49,392 nucleotides of DNA. Source: Bryobacterales bacterium (GTDB taxonomy: Bacteria; Acidobacteriota; Terriglobia; Bryobacterales; Bryobacteraceae). Where the stretch lies: positions 1-49,392 of the forward strand of contig PMUP01000077.1 in NCBI GenBank assembly GCA_003166865.1. Reading direction: 5' to 3'. A program made the position numbers and the translations under genes. The notes under the pieces are model-generated. The model made no database searches, had not been told where the DNA came from, and worked only from the letters and a program-made list of their open reading frames with translations. Positions 16,378 through 25,622 of this stretch are shown in pieces (position 1 is the stretch's first letter; the number at the start of each line of letters is the position of its first letter).

Positions 16378-17649
16378 ATGCAAACCGTGACGTCAGTAGC
16401 TACATCAGCGGTTTTAACTAGCGAACCGTCCTCAAGCTCCAGCAAGGCGCGCGTCCGCCTTGCGTATCTGTTGAGCCGCTATCCCGCCATTTCCCATACC
16501 TTCTTGCTGAATGAAATTAGGACTCTGCGAGACCTGAACTTCGACATCGCGATCGCCTCAATCAACTCTTGCGACCGCCCACGCTCCGTTCTTGGTGGGA
16601 TTGAACGAACAGAAGAGGAAGCCACCTTCTATGTGAAAAGAGCGGGAGTTTGGCGAGCTCTGTGGGCCTTCGCCGACGCGTTGGTGCGCCGCCCGCTGGG
16701 CTTGTTGAGGGGGCTGTTGTTTGTCATACGCCTGGGCGGCGCTGGAATTCGTTTCTTCTATCTAATCGAAGCGCTCATGGTTGGCCAGTGGATGAGAGAG
16801 CGTGGTCTATCGCATCTTCACGCGCACTTCGGGGTGGCCGTGTCCACCGTCGCCATGATCGCCGCGCGGACCTTCCCGGTGAGTGTGTCGTTTACCATCC
16901 ATGGCCCGGACGAGTTCTACGATGTCCGGAAATACTACCTTGCCCAAAAGATAGAGACAGCCTCCTTTGTATTTTGCATCGGCGCCTTCGCGCGCAGCCA
17001 ATTAATGATGCTCTCGCCGGCCAACCAGTGGAACAAGCTGCTGGTGTCGCCACTCGGGGTGGATCCCCGGAAGTTCAATCCTCAGCGCCGTCGCAAAACG
17101 GGAGGAGGCCCGGTAGAAATCGTCTGCGTAGGCCGGCTAGTCAGCGCCAAAGGGCAACACGTCTTAATGGCGGCGTTTCGCCAATTAGTGCGGGAAGGCC
17201 GAAATGTGCGGCTCCGCCTGGTCGGCGATGGACCCGACCGGATAAACCTCGAAAGAATTGCCGCTCAAGAGGAACTACGAGGTCTGGTCGCTTTTGAGGG
17301 AGCAGTCGAGGCGGACCGCGTGCGATGCATTCTCGAGAACGCGGATATCTTTGCTCTGCCGAGCTTCGCGGAAGGGATTCCGGTTGCTCTGATGGAGGCG
17401 ATGGCTATGGAAGTTCCCTGTGTCAGTACCGCCATTACCGGTATCCCCGAACTCGTTCGGAGCGAAACAGACGGAATACTAGTAGCCCCCGCGGATGAAG
17501 ATCAACTTGCGGCCTCTTTGGCCCGGCTGATCGATGATCCGGACCTGCGGGAACGTCTTGGCCGCGCTGGCCGTCGCCGCGTCGCGGAAAACTTCAATTT
17601 GCATCGGAATGTTGAGAAATTAGCGGAGATGTATCGATGCCGATTGTAG
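16378..17649 (+). CDS. Glycosyltransferase, GT4 family
   Basis: 423 residues of GT-B fold. The N-terminal half begins at RLAYLLSRYPAISHTFLLNE, typical of colanic-acid-type GT4 enzymes, with HLHAHFG and FTIHGPDEFYDV. The C-terminal donor domain has VEIVCVGRLVSAKGQHVLM, RLVGDGPDR and the EX7E motif in FAEGIPVALMEAMAMEVPCV. It should add a sugar to the lipid-linked repeat unit in the cytoplasm. It starts 78 nt after the Wzc-like gene; no strong ribosome binding site is seen at ATG 16378. Its end overlaps the next gene by 13 nt. Confidence 0.88.
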   Translation: MQTVTSVATSAVLTSEPSSSSSKARVRLAYLLSRYPAISHTFLLNEIRTLRDLNFDIAIASINSCDRPRSVLGGIERTEEEATFYVKRAGVWRALWAFADALVRRPLGLLRGLLFVIRLGGAGIRFFYLIEALMVGQWMRERGLSHLHAHFGVAVSTVAMIAARTFPVSVSFTIHGPDEFYDVRKYYLAQKIETASFVFCIGAFARSQLMMLSPANQWNKLLVSPLGVDPRKFNPQRRRKTGGGPVEIVCVGRLVSAKGQHVLMAAFRQLVREGRNVRLRLVGDGPDRINLERIAAQEELRGLVAFEGAVEADRVRCILENADIFALPSFAEGIPVALMEAMAMEVPCVSTAITGIPELVRSETDGILVAPADEDQLAASLARLIDDPDLRERLGRAGRRRVAENFNLHRNVEKLAEMYRCRL

Positions 17650-18665
17650 CCTCGCAGGAGCTCCGGCTTCAGGGGAAGCAAAGCCAACTGCATGACCTTT
17701 CGGTCATTGTTGTTTCGTATAACACTTGCAATGTTCTGCGCCGCTGCTTACATCATCTGAGAGAATGCGCCGAGGGACTTTCGCTGGAGATCATTGTGGT
17801 GGATAACGGCTCCCGAGATGGTTCGGTGGAAATGTTGCAGGAGGAATACCCGGAAGCCTTGGTGATCCCGAGCGATGTCAACCTGGGATTTGCCGCGGCT
17901 AACAATCGCGCCCTGCGGCTCGCGCGCGGGCGATATTTCGTCCTGCTGAATTCAGACGCCTTCCTGCGGCCGGGGGCCCTGCGTCGCGCTATCGATCACA
18001 TGGAGAGCGAGCCCGAGGTGGGATTGGGAGGCGGGCAATTGATCAGCCAAGAAAACTCGTGGCAACCATCCGCCCGGGCGTTCCCCTCGCTCCTGAACGA
18101 TTTCTTGATTCTAACGGGCCTGGCGAGCCGCTTTCCACACTCACGGTTCTTCGGCAGGCCCGACCGGACATGGGCAGACCCCATGGAGGCGGCCGAAGTG
18201 GATTGGGTTCCCGGCGCCTTTTCGATCATCCGTCCGGAAGTGCTGGCGCAAACGGGCTTTTTCGACGAAGCCTTCTTCCTGTATTGCGAGGAAGTGGATC
18301 TATGCCGCAGAATAAAAGCGCTGGACCATAAGGTCCGGTACTGGCCCGACGTAGTGATCGTACATCTGGGAGGCGAGTCTGCCAAGTCAGTGCGCCAAGC
18401 CGCGCGATCACATTTCGGTTCGCAGCTAATGCTATGGAGCATCCGCAGTAGGTTTTTGTATTATCGCAAACACCATGGCGCTGCCGCGCACTTTGTTCGC
18501 ATAGTGGAGCTGTGCTGGCACCGATTGCGGCTCGTTCGGAACTGTTCTTCCAGACATGAGGAACGCCGGCGCAAGGCCGCGGAAAGCCGCTCCGTGATAC
18601 AACTCCTTGGACGCGCCTGGACGGAAACGCGTGGCGGAAGAATTTCCCCGACACGGCCCTGGTAA
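17637..18665 (+). CDS. Glycosyltransferase GT2, rhamnosyltransferase-like
   Basis: 342 residues, soluble GT-A enzyme. Motifs: LSVIVVSYNTCNVLRRCL, IIVVDNGSRDGS, NLGFAAANNRAL, and the DxD-like NSDAFLRPG. WVPGAFSIIRPEVLAQTGFFDE and FLYCEEVDLCRRIK are the acceptor and catalytic-base region typical of WbbL/RfbF-like rhamnosyltransferases. Sugar identity is inferred only from this resemblance. It overlaps the previous gene by 13 nt in a different frame, so translation is probably coupled. The C-terminal 70 residues are basic and may touch the membrane. Confidence 0.87.
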   Translation: MPIVASQELRLQGKQSQLHDLSVIVVSYNTCNVLRRCLHHLRECAEGLSLEIIVVDNGSRDGSVEMLQEEYPEALVIPSDVNLGFAAANNRALRLARGRYFVLLNSDAFLRPGALRRAIDHMESEPEVGLGGGQLISQENSWQPSARAFPSLLNDFLILTGLASRFPHSRFFGRPDRTWADPMEAAEVDWVPGAFSIIRPEVLAQTGFFDEAFFLYCEEVDLCRRIKALDHKVRYWPDVVIVHLGGESAKSVRQAARSHFGSQLMLWSIRSRFLYYRKHHGAAAHFVRIVELCWHRLRLVRNCSSRHEERRRKAAESRSVIQLLGRAWTETRGGRISPTRPW

Positions 18666-18670
18666 AAGAG

Positions 18671-19675
18671 ATGCGTGAATCCGTTCTCTCCATAGTCGTC
18701 ATCGGACGTAACGAAGGCCCTCGGCTAGCCCGCTGCCTGGAATCCATTCGCGACATGTGTCATCCGGACGGGCATGTTGAGCTTGTTTACGTCGATTCCG
18801 GCTCCAACGATGGCTCGGCGCAACGGGCCGCGCGATTTGGACCCAAGGTAATCGAGCTCTTGGGCGGAAAACTATCCGCCGCGCGGGCCCGGAACGCCGG
18901 CTGGCAAGCTGCCTCCGCTCCGTTCGTTTTTTTCCTCGACGGAGATACCATCGTGGACCGTGATTTTGTCGTACGTGCTTTACCGGAATTCGAGAACCCG
19001 CGAGTCATGGTTGTCACGGGGCATCGCCGCGAAATTCGTCCCCAAGCCTCCATATATAATCGCGTTCTGGATCTGGATTGGCTGTTCGAGCCTGGATTCA
19101 CCGAGTATTGCGGCGGCGATGCCATTATGCGACGCACGGCGCTGGAGCAAGCGGGCGGCTACAATGCGAGTCTCATAGCAGGCGAGGAGCCTGATCTGTG
19201 CTGGAGAATTCGCGCCAACGGCGGCCTAATTCTACATATCGACGCGGCTATGACAGGGCACGATCTGGCAGTGGTAAATTGGCGGCAATATTGCCTGCGC
19301 GCGATCCGTACAGGCCATGCGTACGCCGAAATCGCCGACCTTTACGGGCGAACGGCGGATCCGCTTTGGAGTCAGGCTTCGCGACACAACGCGATACATG
19401 GCAGCGTCTATATGTTCGCTCCCATCGCGGCAGTAACGGCTGCCACTCTAGACCGGTCCTGGGTTCCTCTTCTTCTCCTTGTGCTCGGGGCCCTTGGGCT
19501 GATCTTGCGGACTGCACTCCGGACCAGGAGGAGGCGAACCTCTCTGAGCACACTCATCCTGTTCGCGATACATTCCCACGTGCAGCAGGTACCCATTTTC
19601 CTGGGCCAGATGCGCCAATGGCTAAATAGCCGGCAAGGTCAAAAGAGCGCACTTATCGAGTACAAGAATGGCTGA
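18671..19675 (+). CDS. Glycosyltransferase GT2 with C-terminal membrane helices
   Basis: 334 residues starting five nt after the previous stop. GT-A motifs: LSIVVIGRNEGPRLARCL, LVYVDSGSNDGS, KLSAARARNAGW, FFLDGDTIVD with the DGD metal site, GGDAIMRRTALEQAGGY and GEEPDLCWRIR. The C-terminus has hydrophobic helices (VYMFAPIAAVTAATL and VPLLLLVLGALGLIL), so it is membrane-associated. It should add one residue of the repeat unit. It ends 8 nt inside the next gene. Confidence 0.87.
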   Translation: MRESVLSIVVIGRNEGPRLARCLESIRDMCHPDGHVELVYVDSGSNDGSAQRAARFGPKVIELLGGKLSAARARNAGWQAASAPFVFFLDGDTIVDRDFVVRALPEFENPRVMVVTGHRREIRPQASIYNRVLDLDWLFEPGFTEYCGGDAIMRRTALEQAGGYNASLIAGEEPDLCWRIRANGGLILHIDAAMTGHDLAVVNWRQYCLRAIRTGHAYAEIADLYGRTADPLWSQASRHNAIHGSVYMFAPIAAVTAATLDRSWVPLLLLVLGALGLILRTALRTRRRRTSLSTLILFAIHSHVQQVPIFLGQMRQWLNSRQGQKSALIEYKNG

Positions 19676-20945
19676 CCTCCCACACCTATTCTCGCCGCCA
19701 GTTAACGCGCCGGAAGGCGTGCGGGGGAATATGCTGCTGGTCATTCCAGTGCCTTTTCGTAGGAGTAAGGGCGCTCTAATGATCGAGGCACAGGCGACTA
19801 ACGGGATCGATCGGTGGGCAGACAACTTCGAGCAAGTGACGGTCGCCGCACCAGTCATGCCGGAAGAACTCGCCAGGACGAGTAACGGGATCGTTTGGAA
19901 AGATGAAAGCGCGTTGATGGCCAGAGAACGGGTAAAACTCGTGCGGCTTCCCTGGGCTTACGAGCTTACCGATTTTCTCAGACATTACGGCGCCGTAAAA
20001 CTTCTTTTGCGCAGGCATATTCGTGAATGTTCCCATCTGCAATTCGCCATCGGTGCGCTGGTCGGCGACTGGGCCGCGGTTGCTGCGCTGGAGGCGGCGG
20101 CGCAGAATCGAAAATTCGCTATTCATGCGGACCGTGTGGAGCACGAGCTTCTGCTGCGGGTCACTCGGGGCGCGTCGTGGCCCCGGCGTCTGAAGGCGGA
20201 CGTGTTCGCTGCACTTATGCGGCGCTATCATCGCCGGGTTATTCGCAAGTGCTCCGTTGGGTTGTGGCATGGTTCTGATTGTTTCCATGCCTATTCTTCC
20301 TGGTGCCCGGAAAACTTCACGATCCACGATATCCACACCAAGAGGTCCGACTACATCAGCGAGCCGGCGCTACTCAAGAAAGTCACCGGCCTGGAGACTT
20401 CCAGCGTGGTTGATATCTGCTACGCCGGCCGCCTGGATCCTATGAAGGCGCCCCTGGACTGGCTGAAGGCCATCGCCGTGTCGCGCGATTTGGGAGCTCC
20501 CATCCGCGCCGTATGGTATGGCGATGGCCCGCTGCGCAACGAAGCCGAAGCGGAGATCAGCCGCTTAAAGCTATCTGAAATCGTGCGCATGCCCGGATTT
20601 GTGAGCGATCGAGGCGATCTTCTGGCCGCAATCAGGAACGCCCACATGATGCTGTTTACTCATATCACGCCAGAGTCTCCTCGCTGTCTGATCGAAGCCT
20701 TGTTGTCCGGGACGCCGATCGTGGGATATGAGAGCAGGTTTACCGGCGACTTGACGGATGGATTCGGCGGTGGTAGCTTCGTCCCCACAAATGACTGGGA
20801 AAACCTCGGTCGTCGCATCGCCTTTCTCGCAACCAATCGCCCGGCTCTAATCCAGTTGATTCGCAACGCCGCCAGGAGTGGCGAGCGATTCAACGACGCA
20901 GCGGTCTTCGAGGAACGCAGCCGACTAGTCAAGCAGTTCGCATAG
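19668..20945 (+). CDS. Glycosyltransferase, GT-B fold (GT4-like)
   Basis: 425 residues overlapping the previous gene by 8 nt. The N-terminal domain (NMLLVIPVPFRRSKGALMIE...) is divergent. The C-terminal donor domain is clearer: VVDICYAGRLDPMKAPLDWL, VWYGDGPLRNEAEAEI and VRMPGFVSDRGDLLAAIRNA. The usual EX7E region reads THITPESPRCLIEALLSGTPIVG, in which both Glu are kept. It probably acts in repeat-unit assembly. The low conservation of the first 200 residues leaves the substrate open. Confidence 0.78.
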   Translation: MADLPHLFSPPVNAPEGVRGNMLLVIPVPFRRSKGALMIEAQATNGIDRWADNFEQVTVAAPVMPEELARTSNGIVWKDESALMARERVKLVRLPWAYELTDFLRHYGAVKLLLRRHIRECSHLQFAIGALVGDWAAVAALEAAAQNRKFAIHADRVEHELLLRVTRGASWPRRLKADVFAALMRRYHRRVIRKCSVGLWHGSDCFHAYSSWCPENFTIHDIHTKRSDYISEPALLKKVTGLETSSVVDICYAGRLDPMKAPLDWLKAIAVSRDLGAPIRAVWYGDGPLRNEAEAEISRLKLSEIVRMPGFVSDRGDLLAAIRNAHMMLFTHITPESPRCLIEALLSGTPIVGYESRFTGDLTDGFGGGSFVPTNDWENLGRRIAFLATNRPALIQLIRNAARSGERFNDAAVFEERSRLVKQFA

Positions 20946-20969
20946 AGTCCCTCTTAGGCAGGTCCCTAG

Positions 20970-22367
20970 ATGGAAACGATAACTACCGACGAACGCGTCG
21001 TAACGAAACCGATCGCGGACTCCACGCGCTCATTTACCGCGCGGGCTGTTCATGGCACAGTTTGGATTGTCCTTGCTTATGCCGCGGGACAAGCCGTGCG
21101 GTTGCTGAGCAACATACTTCTGAGCCGGTTACTTGTGCCCCAGTATTTCGGGCTCATGGCACTGTTGAGTACGATTCTGATGGGACTCAGCCTGTTCTCC
21201 GATTTCGGTCTAGCCCCCAGCGTTATTCGGAGCAAGAACGGAGATGATCCCGCTTTTCTGAACACGGTTTGGACCGTACAAGTGTTGCGCGGTGTTGGGC
21301 TCTGGCTCATCTGCCTATTGTTAAGTTGGCCGGTATCGCGATTCTATGAGCAGCCCCGGCTGCGCTCCCTGATTGCAGTGGTCGCGTTCAGTCTCGTGAT
21401 CAACGGGTTCAGTTCCACAAGCTTTATCACCCTTGCCCGGCATATGGCCGTAGGGAGATTGTCGCGTATAGAACTTTCCCTTCAGGCCATGCAAGTGCTG
21501 ATCACAGTACTGTTGGCCTGGGCCTATCCATCGGTTTGGGCACTTGTAGTCGGCCGCCTGGCTTTCGATGTCGCGCGACTTGTCGTCAGCTTCTTTTTGA
21601 TTCCAGGGTACCGGAATAGATTCGCCTGGAATCCGGAGATCGCGCACGAACTCCTCTCATTCGGGAAATGGATCTTTGCTTCGACGGCCGTGACATTCCT
21701 TGCATCGCAAGCGGATCGCCTGGTGCTGGGCAAGCTCGTGTCGTTAGCCACGCTCGGTCTGTATAGCGTTACCTTTGCGATTGCCGATATGCCGCGTCAG
21801 GTTATTCTTGCCTTTTCAGGACGGGTCGCTTTCCCTTTTGTGGCCAGGATAAGTCACCTGCCGCGTTGCGACTTCAGGAAAATGGTGCTGCACTATCGCA
21901 GGTTCGTGTTGTTGGGGGGCGCACTCATGCTTGCGCTCGTGGTGAATTTCAGCGATATCTTCCTGCGCCATATATACGACAGGCGATATCGCGACGCAGC
22001 TTGGATGGCTCCCGTGCTGGCGCTCGGCTTGTGGCACACAATTCTTTACAGCACCACCGGTCCGTGCCTGGTGACACTCGGAAAACTACGCTACACAGTG
22101 ACCGGATATGTGCTGACCGCGCTGATGATTCTGTTGCTTGTTCCGGCGAGCTTTCATCGCTGGGGAATGACCGGCGCGGTCTGGACCATCGCCTTCAGCG
22201 ATGTGCCGGTGTATTTTGCCAGCCTATACGGATTGACGCGCGAAGGACTGTCCCCGCTAAAGCAGGATTTTCAAATGACAATCGTATTCGCGGCATGTTT
22301 CGCGGGCCTGTATACCCTGCGCGTTGCTCTTGGATTTCCGTGGCCGACCCCCATCGCTCTGCACTAA
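20970..22367 (+). CDS. Wzx-like polysaccharide flippase (MOP superfamily)
   Basis: 465 residues with about twelve to fourteen hydrophobic helices and almost no soluble domain. The N-terminus (TVWIVLAYAAGQAVRLLSNI, LLSRLLVPQYFGLMALLST) is typical of the polysaccharide synthase/oligosaccharide flippase family, as is SFGKWIFASTAVTFLASQAD in the middle. It should flip the undecaprenyl-linked repeat unit across the inner membrane for the Wzy-like polymerase. Gap to the preceding gene is 24 nt and to the following PKS gene 87 nt. Confidence 0.88.
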   Translation: METITTDERVVTKPIADSTRSFTARAVHGTVWIVLAYAAGQAVRLLSNILLSRLLVPQYFGLMALLSTILMGLSLFSDFGLAPSVIRSKNGDDPAFLNTVWTVQVLRGVGLWLICLLLSWPVSRFYEQPRLRSLIAVVAFSLVINGFSSTSFITLARHMAVGRLSRIELSLQAMQVLITVLLAWAYPSVWALVVGRLAFDVARLVVSFFLIPGYRNRFAWNPEIAHELLSFGKWIFASTAVTFLASQADRLVLGKLVSLATLGLYSVTFAIADMPRQVILAFSGRVAFPFVARISHLPRCDFRKMVLHYRRFVLLGGALMLALVVNFSDIFLRHIYDRRYRDAAWMAPVLALGLWHTILYSTTGPCLVTLGKLRYTVTGYVLTALMILLLVPASFHRWGMTGAVWTIAFSDVPVYFASLYGLTREGLSPLKQDFQMTIVFAACFAGLYTLRVALGFPWPTPIALH

Positions 22368-22454
22368 TACTAACCCGGGATTCGAAGCGCCGCGGTGTAA
22401 TCGCCAGCGGCGGCGCCAGTCCGCAAATTAAGTAGATCAAGGAATTCTCTTAGC

Positions 22455-25400
22455 GTGGAACACGAAACGGATCAACTTGACAAGATCGCTGTTATCGGCA
22501 TGGCAGGGCGTTTTCCGAACGCCTCCAGCATCGAGCAGTTCGGGAAGAACTTGTGCGCTGGTATAGAGTCCGTAACTACGTTTACGGATGAGCAACTCTT
22601 GGCCGCCGGGGTGCAACCGAACCTAATTCAGGCGCCGAACTACGTGAAAGCCGGCGTTCTGTTGGACGGCGTGGAGCTCTTCGACGCCGAACTTTTCGGA
22701 TACACCCCTCGAGACGCCGAACTGACAGATCCTCAGCATCGCGTGTTTTTGGAATGCGCGTGGGAGGCCCTCGATGACGCGGGGTACGACCCGGACCGGA
22801 CCCAACTCCGAATTGGAGTCTTCGCCGGAACTGGCAGGAATTCCTACTTCCTTAATAACCTCCTCTCCGATCCGCATCTCTTAGCGTCGTGGCACCTGCT
22901 TCAGAGGTCGATCGCGACTGAAAACGATTATCTGTCTACCCGTGTCTCTTACAAGCTAAACCTAAAAGGACCCGGTCTTACTATTCAGACTGCATGTTCA
23001 TCCTCGCTAGTGGCAACCCACATCGCATGCCAGAGCCTGCTCAACGGAGAGTGTGACATGGCTCTCGCGGGAGGTGTCTCCATCAGCGTTCCCCAGATAG
23101 CGGGCTACTTATACGATCAAGGTTCAACCTTTTCCTCCGACGGCCGGTGCCGGGCTTTCGACGCTTCTGCTCAGGGAATGATGCCCGGAAGTGGAGCTGG
23201 CATTATCGTTCTCAAACGGCTGACCGATGCGTTGAAGGATGGAGACTTCATTCGCGCGGTTATTTGCGGGTCGGCGATCAACAATGACGGCGCTTCCAAG
23301 GTTGGTTATACGGCGCCCAGCGTTGAGGGACAGGCGAATGTTATTGCGGACGCGCTAGCATTCGCCGGGGTGAATGCTGATGACATCAGCTATGTGGAAG
23401 CTCATGGCACCGGCACGGCGCTCGGCGATCCCATCGAGATTGCCGGCCTAACGAAAGCGTTCCGCGGAACGAGCCAGAGGCAAGGATTCTGCGCGATCGG
23501 CTCGGTCAAGACCAACATTGGTCATCTCGGACCCGCATCGGGCATTGCGGGATTAGTCAAGGTCGTGCTCGCTCTACAAAATCGAGTGCTCCTTCCAAGC
23601 CTGAATTTTGAGCGACCCAATCCTGCGATCGATTTCGCAAACAGCCCTTTCTACGTGCAGCAAAAGCTGCAACCCTGGCAGCCGGAGAACGGCCGGCGTG
23701 TGGCTGGCGTCAGTTCTTTTGGCATTGGCGGCACCAATGCCCATGCGGTTGTTGAAGAGGCGCCCGCGATTGAGGTTTCCGGGCCGTCCAGGCCTTGGCA
23801 GCTTCTGCCGCTCTCGGCTCACACGACTGCCGCTTTGGATAGGACGACGAAAAACCTCGGGGAGCACCTGAGGAACAATCCTTCCTTGAAGCTTGCCGAT
23901 GTCGCATATACGCTCCAGAGAGGCCGGAAGCTCCTATGCCATCGCCGCATATTGGTTTGCAAGAACACCGAGGAGGCCGTTGCCCTCCTGGAGTCGCCAG
24001 ACGGAAGGCGTCTGGCAACACACCATCAACAGTCGGCTCATAGAGATGTAGTTTTCATGTTTCCCGGACAAGGCGCCCAGTACGTCAATATGGGCCTGGA
24101 ACTCTACAGGACCGAGGCGGAGTTTCAGGAACAGATTGATCGTTGCTGCGAGCTCCTCAAGCCTCACCTTCCGGTTAATTTGCGAGATGTCCTATATCCA
24201 GGCGAAGACGATGTCGAAAGTGCTTCTCAGACGCTGAAGCAGACGCTGGTTGCTCAACCAGCTCTTTTCGCGGTGGAGTACGCCGTCGCAAAACTGCTGT
24301 TGTCATGGGGCGTGACACCCGCCGCCTTGGTCGGCCATAGCATCGGCGAATATGTAGCAGCTTGTTTGGCTGGAGTACTCTCCCTCGAAGACGCCTTAGC
24401 TCTCGTTGCCTCCCGGGGCCGGCTGATGCAGGCCCTGCCCGGCGGTTCGATGCTGAGCGTTTCTATTCCTGAGCAGGAAATCGCGCCATTCTTAAATGAG
24501 GGGCTCTCTTTGGCGGCGGTCAACAGCCCTTCGATGTGCGTTGTTTCGGGAGAAACCGAGGCCGTAAAAGACCTCCAGGAAAAACTGTCGAACAAAGGGG
24601 TGGCCTGCCGGCTCCTGCACACTTCTCACGCGTTTCATTCAAAACTGATGGACCCTGTCCTCGCCCAGTTCACCAGGCAGTTGGAACAAACGAACCTTCA
24701 TCCCCCTACAATCCCAATCCTTTCCAGTGTCACTGGCACTTGGATAGATTCAGCGGCAATTACCACGCCCAGGTATTGGGCCAGAAATCTCCGGGAGACC
24801 GTACGCTTCTCGGATTGTATTCAGGAGTTGATGAAGGAGCCGGATAGAATCCTTCTGGAGATTGGGCCAGGAAACACACTCGGGACCTCAGCCCGGCAGC
24901 ATCCTGGTGGATCGGATAGGTGCACTGTTCTATCAACAATACGTCATCCTCTCGAAAGCAATTCGGATGTTGCTTTCATGCTGAACACTCTTGGGCGACT
25001 CTGGCTTGCTCAGGTTGAGATCGACTGGGCCGGATTCTATAAGAACGAATGCCGCCATCGAATTCCATTACCCACGTATCCCTTCCAGCGAAAGCGTTAC
25101 TGGATCGACCCATCGCCGGAGGTCTATGCCAACGGTGCGGCCCAGATGTTGCCGGGGCAAGACGTCACAGGGTCGATGCATAGAAACAACAACGGCGCAC
25201 TGCACGCTGCTATAGAACAGATTACGAACCCGTCCCTGACCAAAGGAGCGCACCAGCGTCCTGATCTGTCCAGTGACTATGTTCCTCCGGAAACTTCGAC
25301 TGAGCGGGTCCTTGCTGAAATCTGGCAGGACTTTTTTGGCATTGACCAGATTGGCATGCTCGACAACTTTTTCGATCTCGGCGGCGATTCTCTTTCCGCC

Positions 25401-25619
25401 ACGCGGATGATCTCTCGTGTGCGTTCCCTGTTCGGAACGGATCTGCCGCCCAACACCCTATTTACTGCTCCAACGATCAGCGAATTCGCTTCTTATATGA
25501 TCGCTCGGGAAGCTCGGCTTGGCCTTACTGAAAAGACAGCCAGCCTTGTGGAGCGGATAAGAGGCATGTCCCAGGAAGAAGTAAGCCGCAATCTCGAGGC
25601 AACGACTGCGGTGGCATAA
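22455..25619 (+). CDS. Type I polyketide synthase module, KS-AT-ACP (intact)
   Basis: 1054 residues from GTG 22455. KS (about 10-435) has all three catalytic sites: Cys181 in TACSSSL, His317 in EAHGTGT and His in KTNIGHL. AT (about 535-850) has FPGQGAQ, nucleophile Ser629 in GHSIGEY and HAFHS (His728), the pattern of malonyl-CoA-specific ATs. After the linker ending PTYPFQRKRYWID comes an ACP with Ser979 in DNFFDLGGDSL. No KR, DH or ER is present, so one malonyl unit is added and left as a beta-keto group. The C-terminus SLVERIRGMSQEEVSRNLE resembles PKS tails that dock with NRPS partners; the NRPS gene starts three nt downstream. Confidence 0.92.
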   Translation: MEHETDQLDKIAVIGMAGRFPNASSIEQFGKNLCAGIESVTTFTDEQLLAAGVQPNLIQAPNYVKAGVLLDGVELFDAELFGYTPRDAELTDPQHRVFLECAWEALDDAGYDPDRTQLRIGVFAGTGRNSYFLNNLLSDPHLLASWHLLQRSIATENDYLSTRVSYKLNLKGPGLTIQTACSSSLVATHIACQSLLNGECDMALAGGVSISVPQIAGYLYDQGSTFSSDGRCRAFDASAQGMMPGSGAGIIVLKRLTDALKDGDFIRAVICGSAINNDGASKVGYTAPSVEGQANVIADALAFAGVNADDISYVEAHGTGTALGDPIEIAGLTKAFRGTSQRQGFCAIGSVKTNIGHLGPASGIAGLVKVVLALQNRVLLPSLNFERPNPAIDFANSPFYVQQKLQPWQPENGRRVAGVSSFGIGGTNAHAVVEEAPAIEVSGPSRPWQLLPLSAHTTAALDRTTKNLGEHLRNNPSLKLADVAYTLQRGRKLLCHRRILVCKNTEEAVALLESPDGRRLATHHQQSAHRDVVFMFPGQGAQYVNMGLELYRTEAEFQEQIDRCCELLKPHLPVNLRDVLYPGEDDVESASQTLKQTLVAQPALFAVEYAVAKLLLSWGVTPAALVGHSIGEYVAACLAGVLSLEDALALVASRGRLMQALPGGSMLSVSIPEQEIAPFLNEGLSLAAVNSPSMCVVSGETEAVKDLQEKLSNKGVACRLLHTSHAFHSKLMDPVLAQFTRQLEQTNLHPPTIPILSSVTGTWIDSAAITTPRYWARNLRETVRFSDCIQELMKEPDRILLEIGPGNTLGTSARQHPGGSDRCTVLSTIRHPLESNSDVAFMLNTLGRLWLAQVEIDWAGFYKNECRHRIPLPTYPFQRKRYWIDPSPEVYANGAAQMLPGQDVTGSMHRNNNGALHAAIEQITNPSLTKGAHQRPDLSSDYVPPETSTERVLAEIWQDFFGIDQIGMLDNFFDLGGDSLSATRMISRVRSLFGTDLPPNTLFTAPTISEFASYMIAREARLGLTEKTASLVERIRGMSQEEVSRNLEATTAVA

Positions 25620-25622
25620 GGT

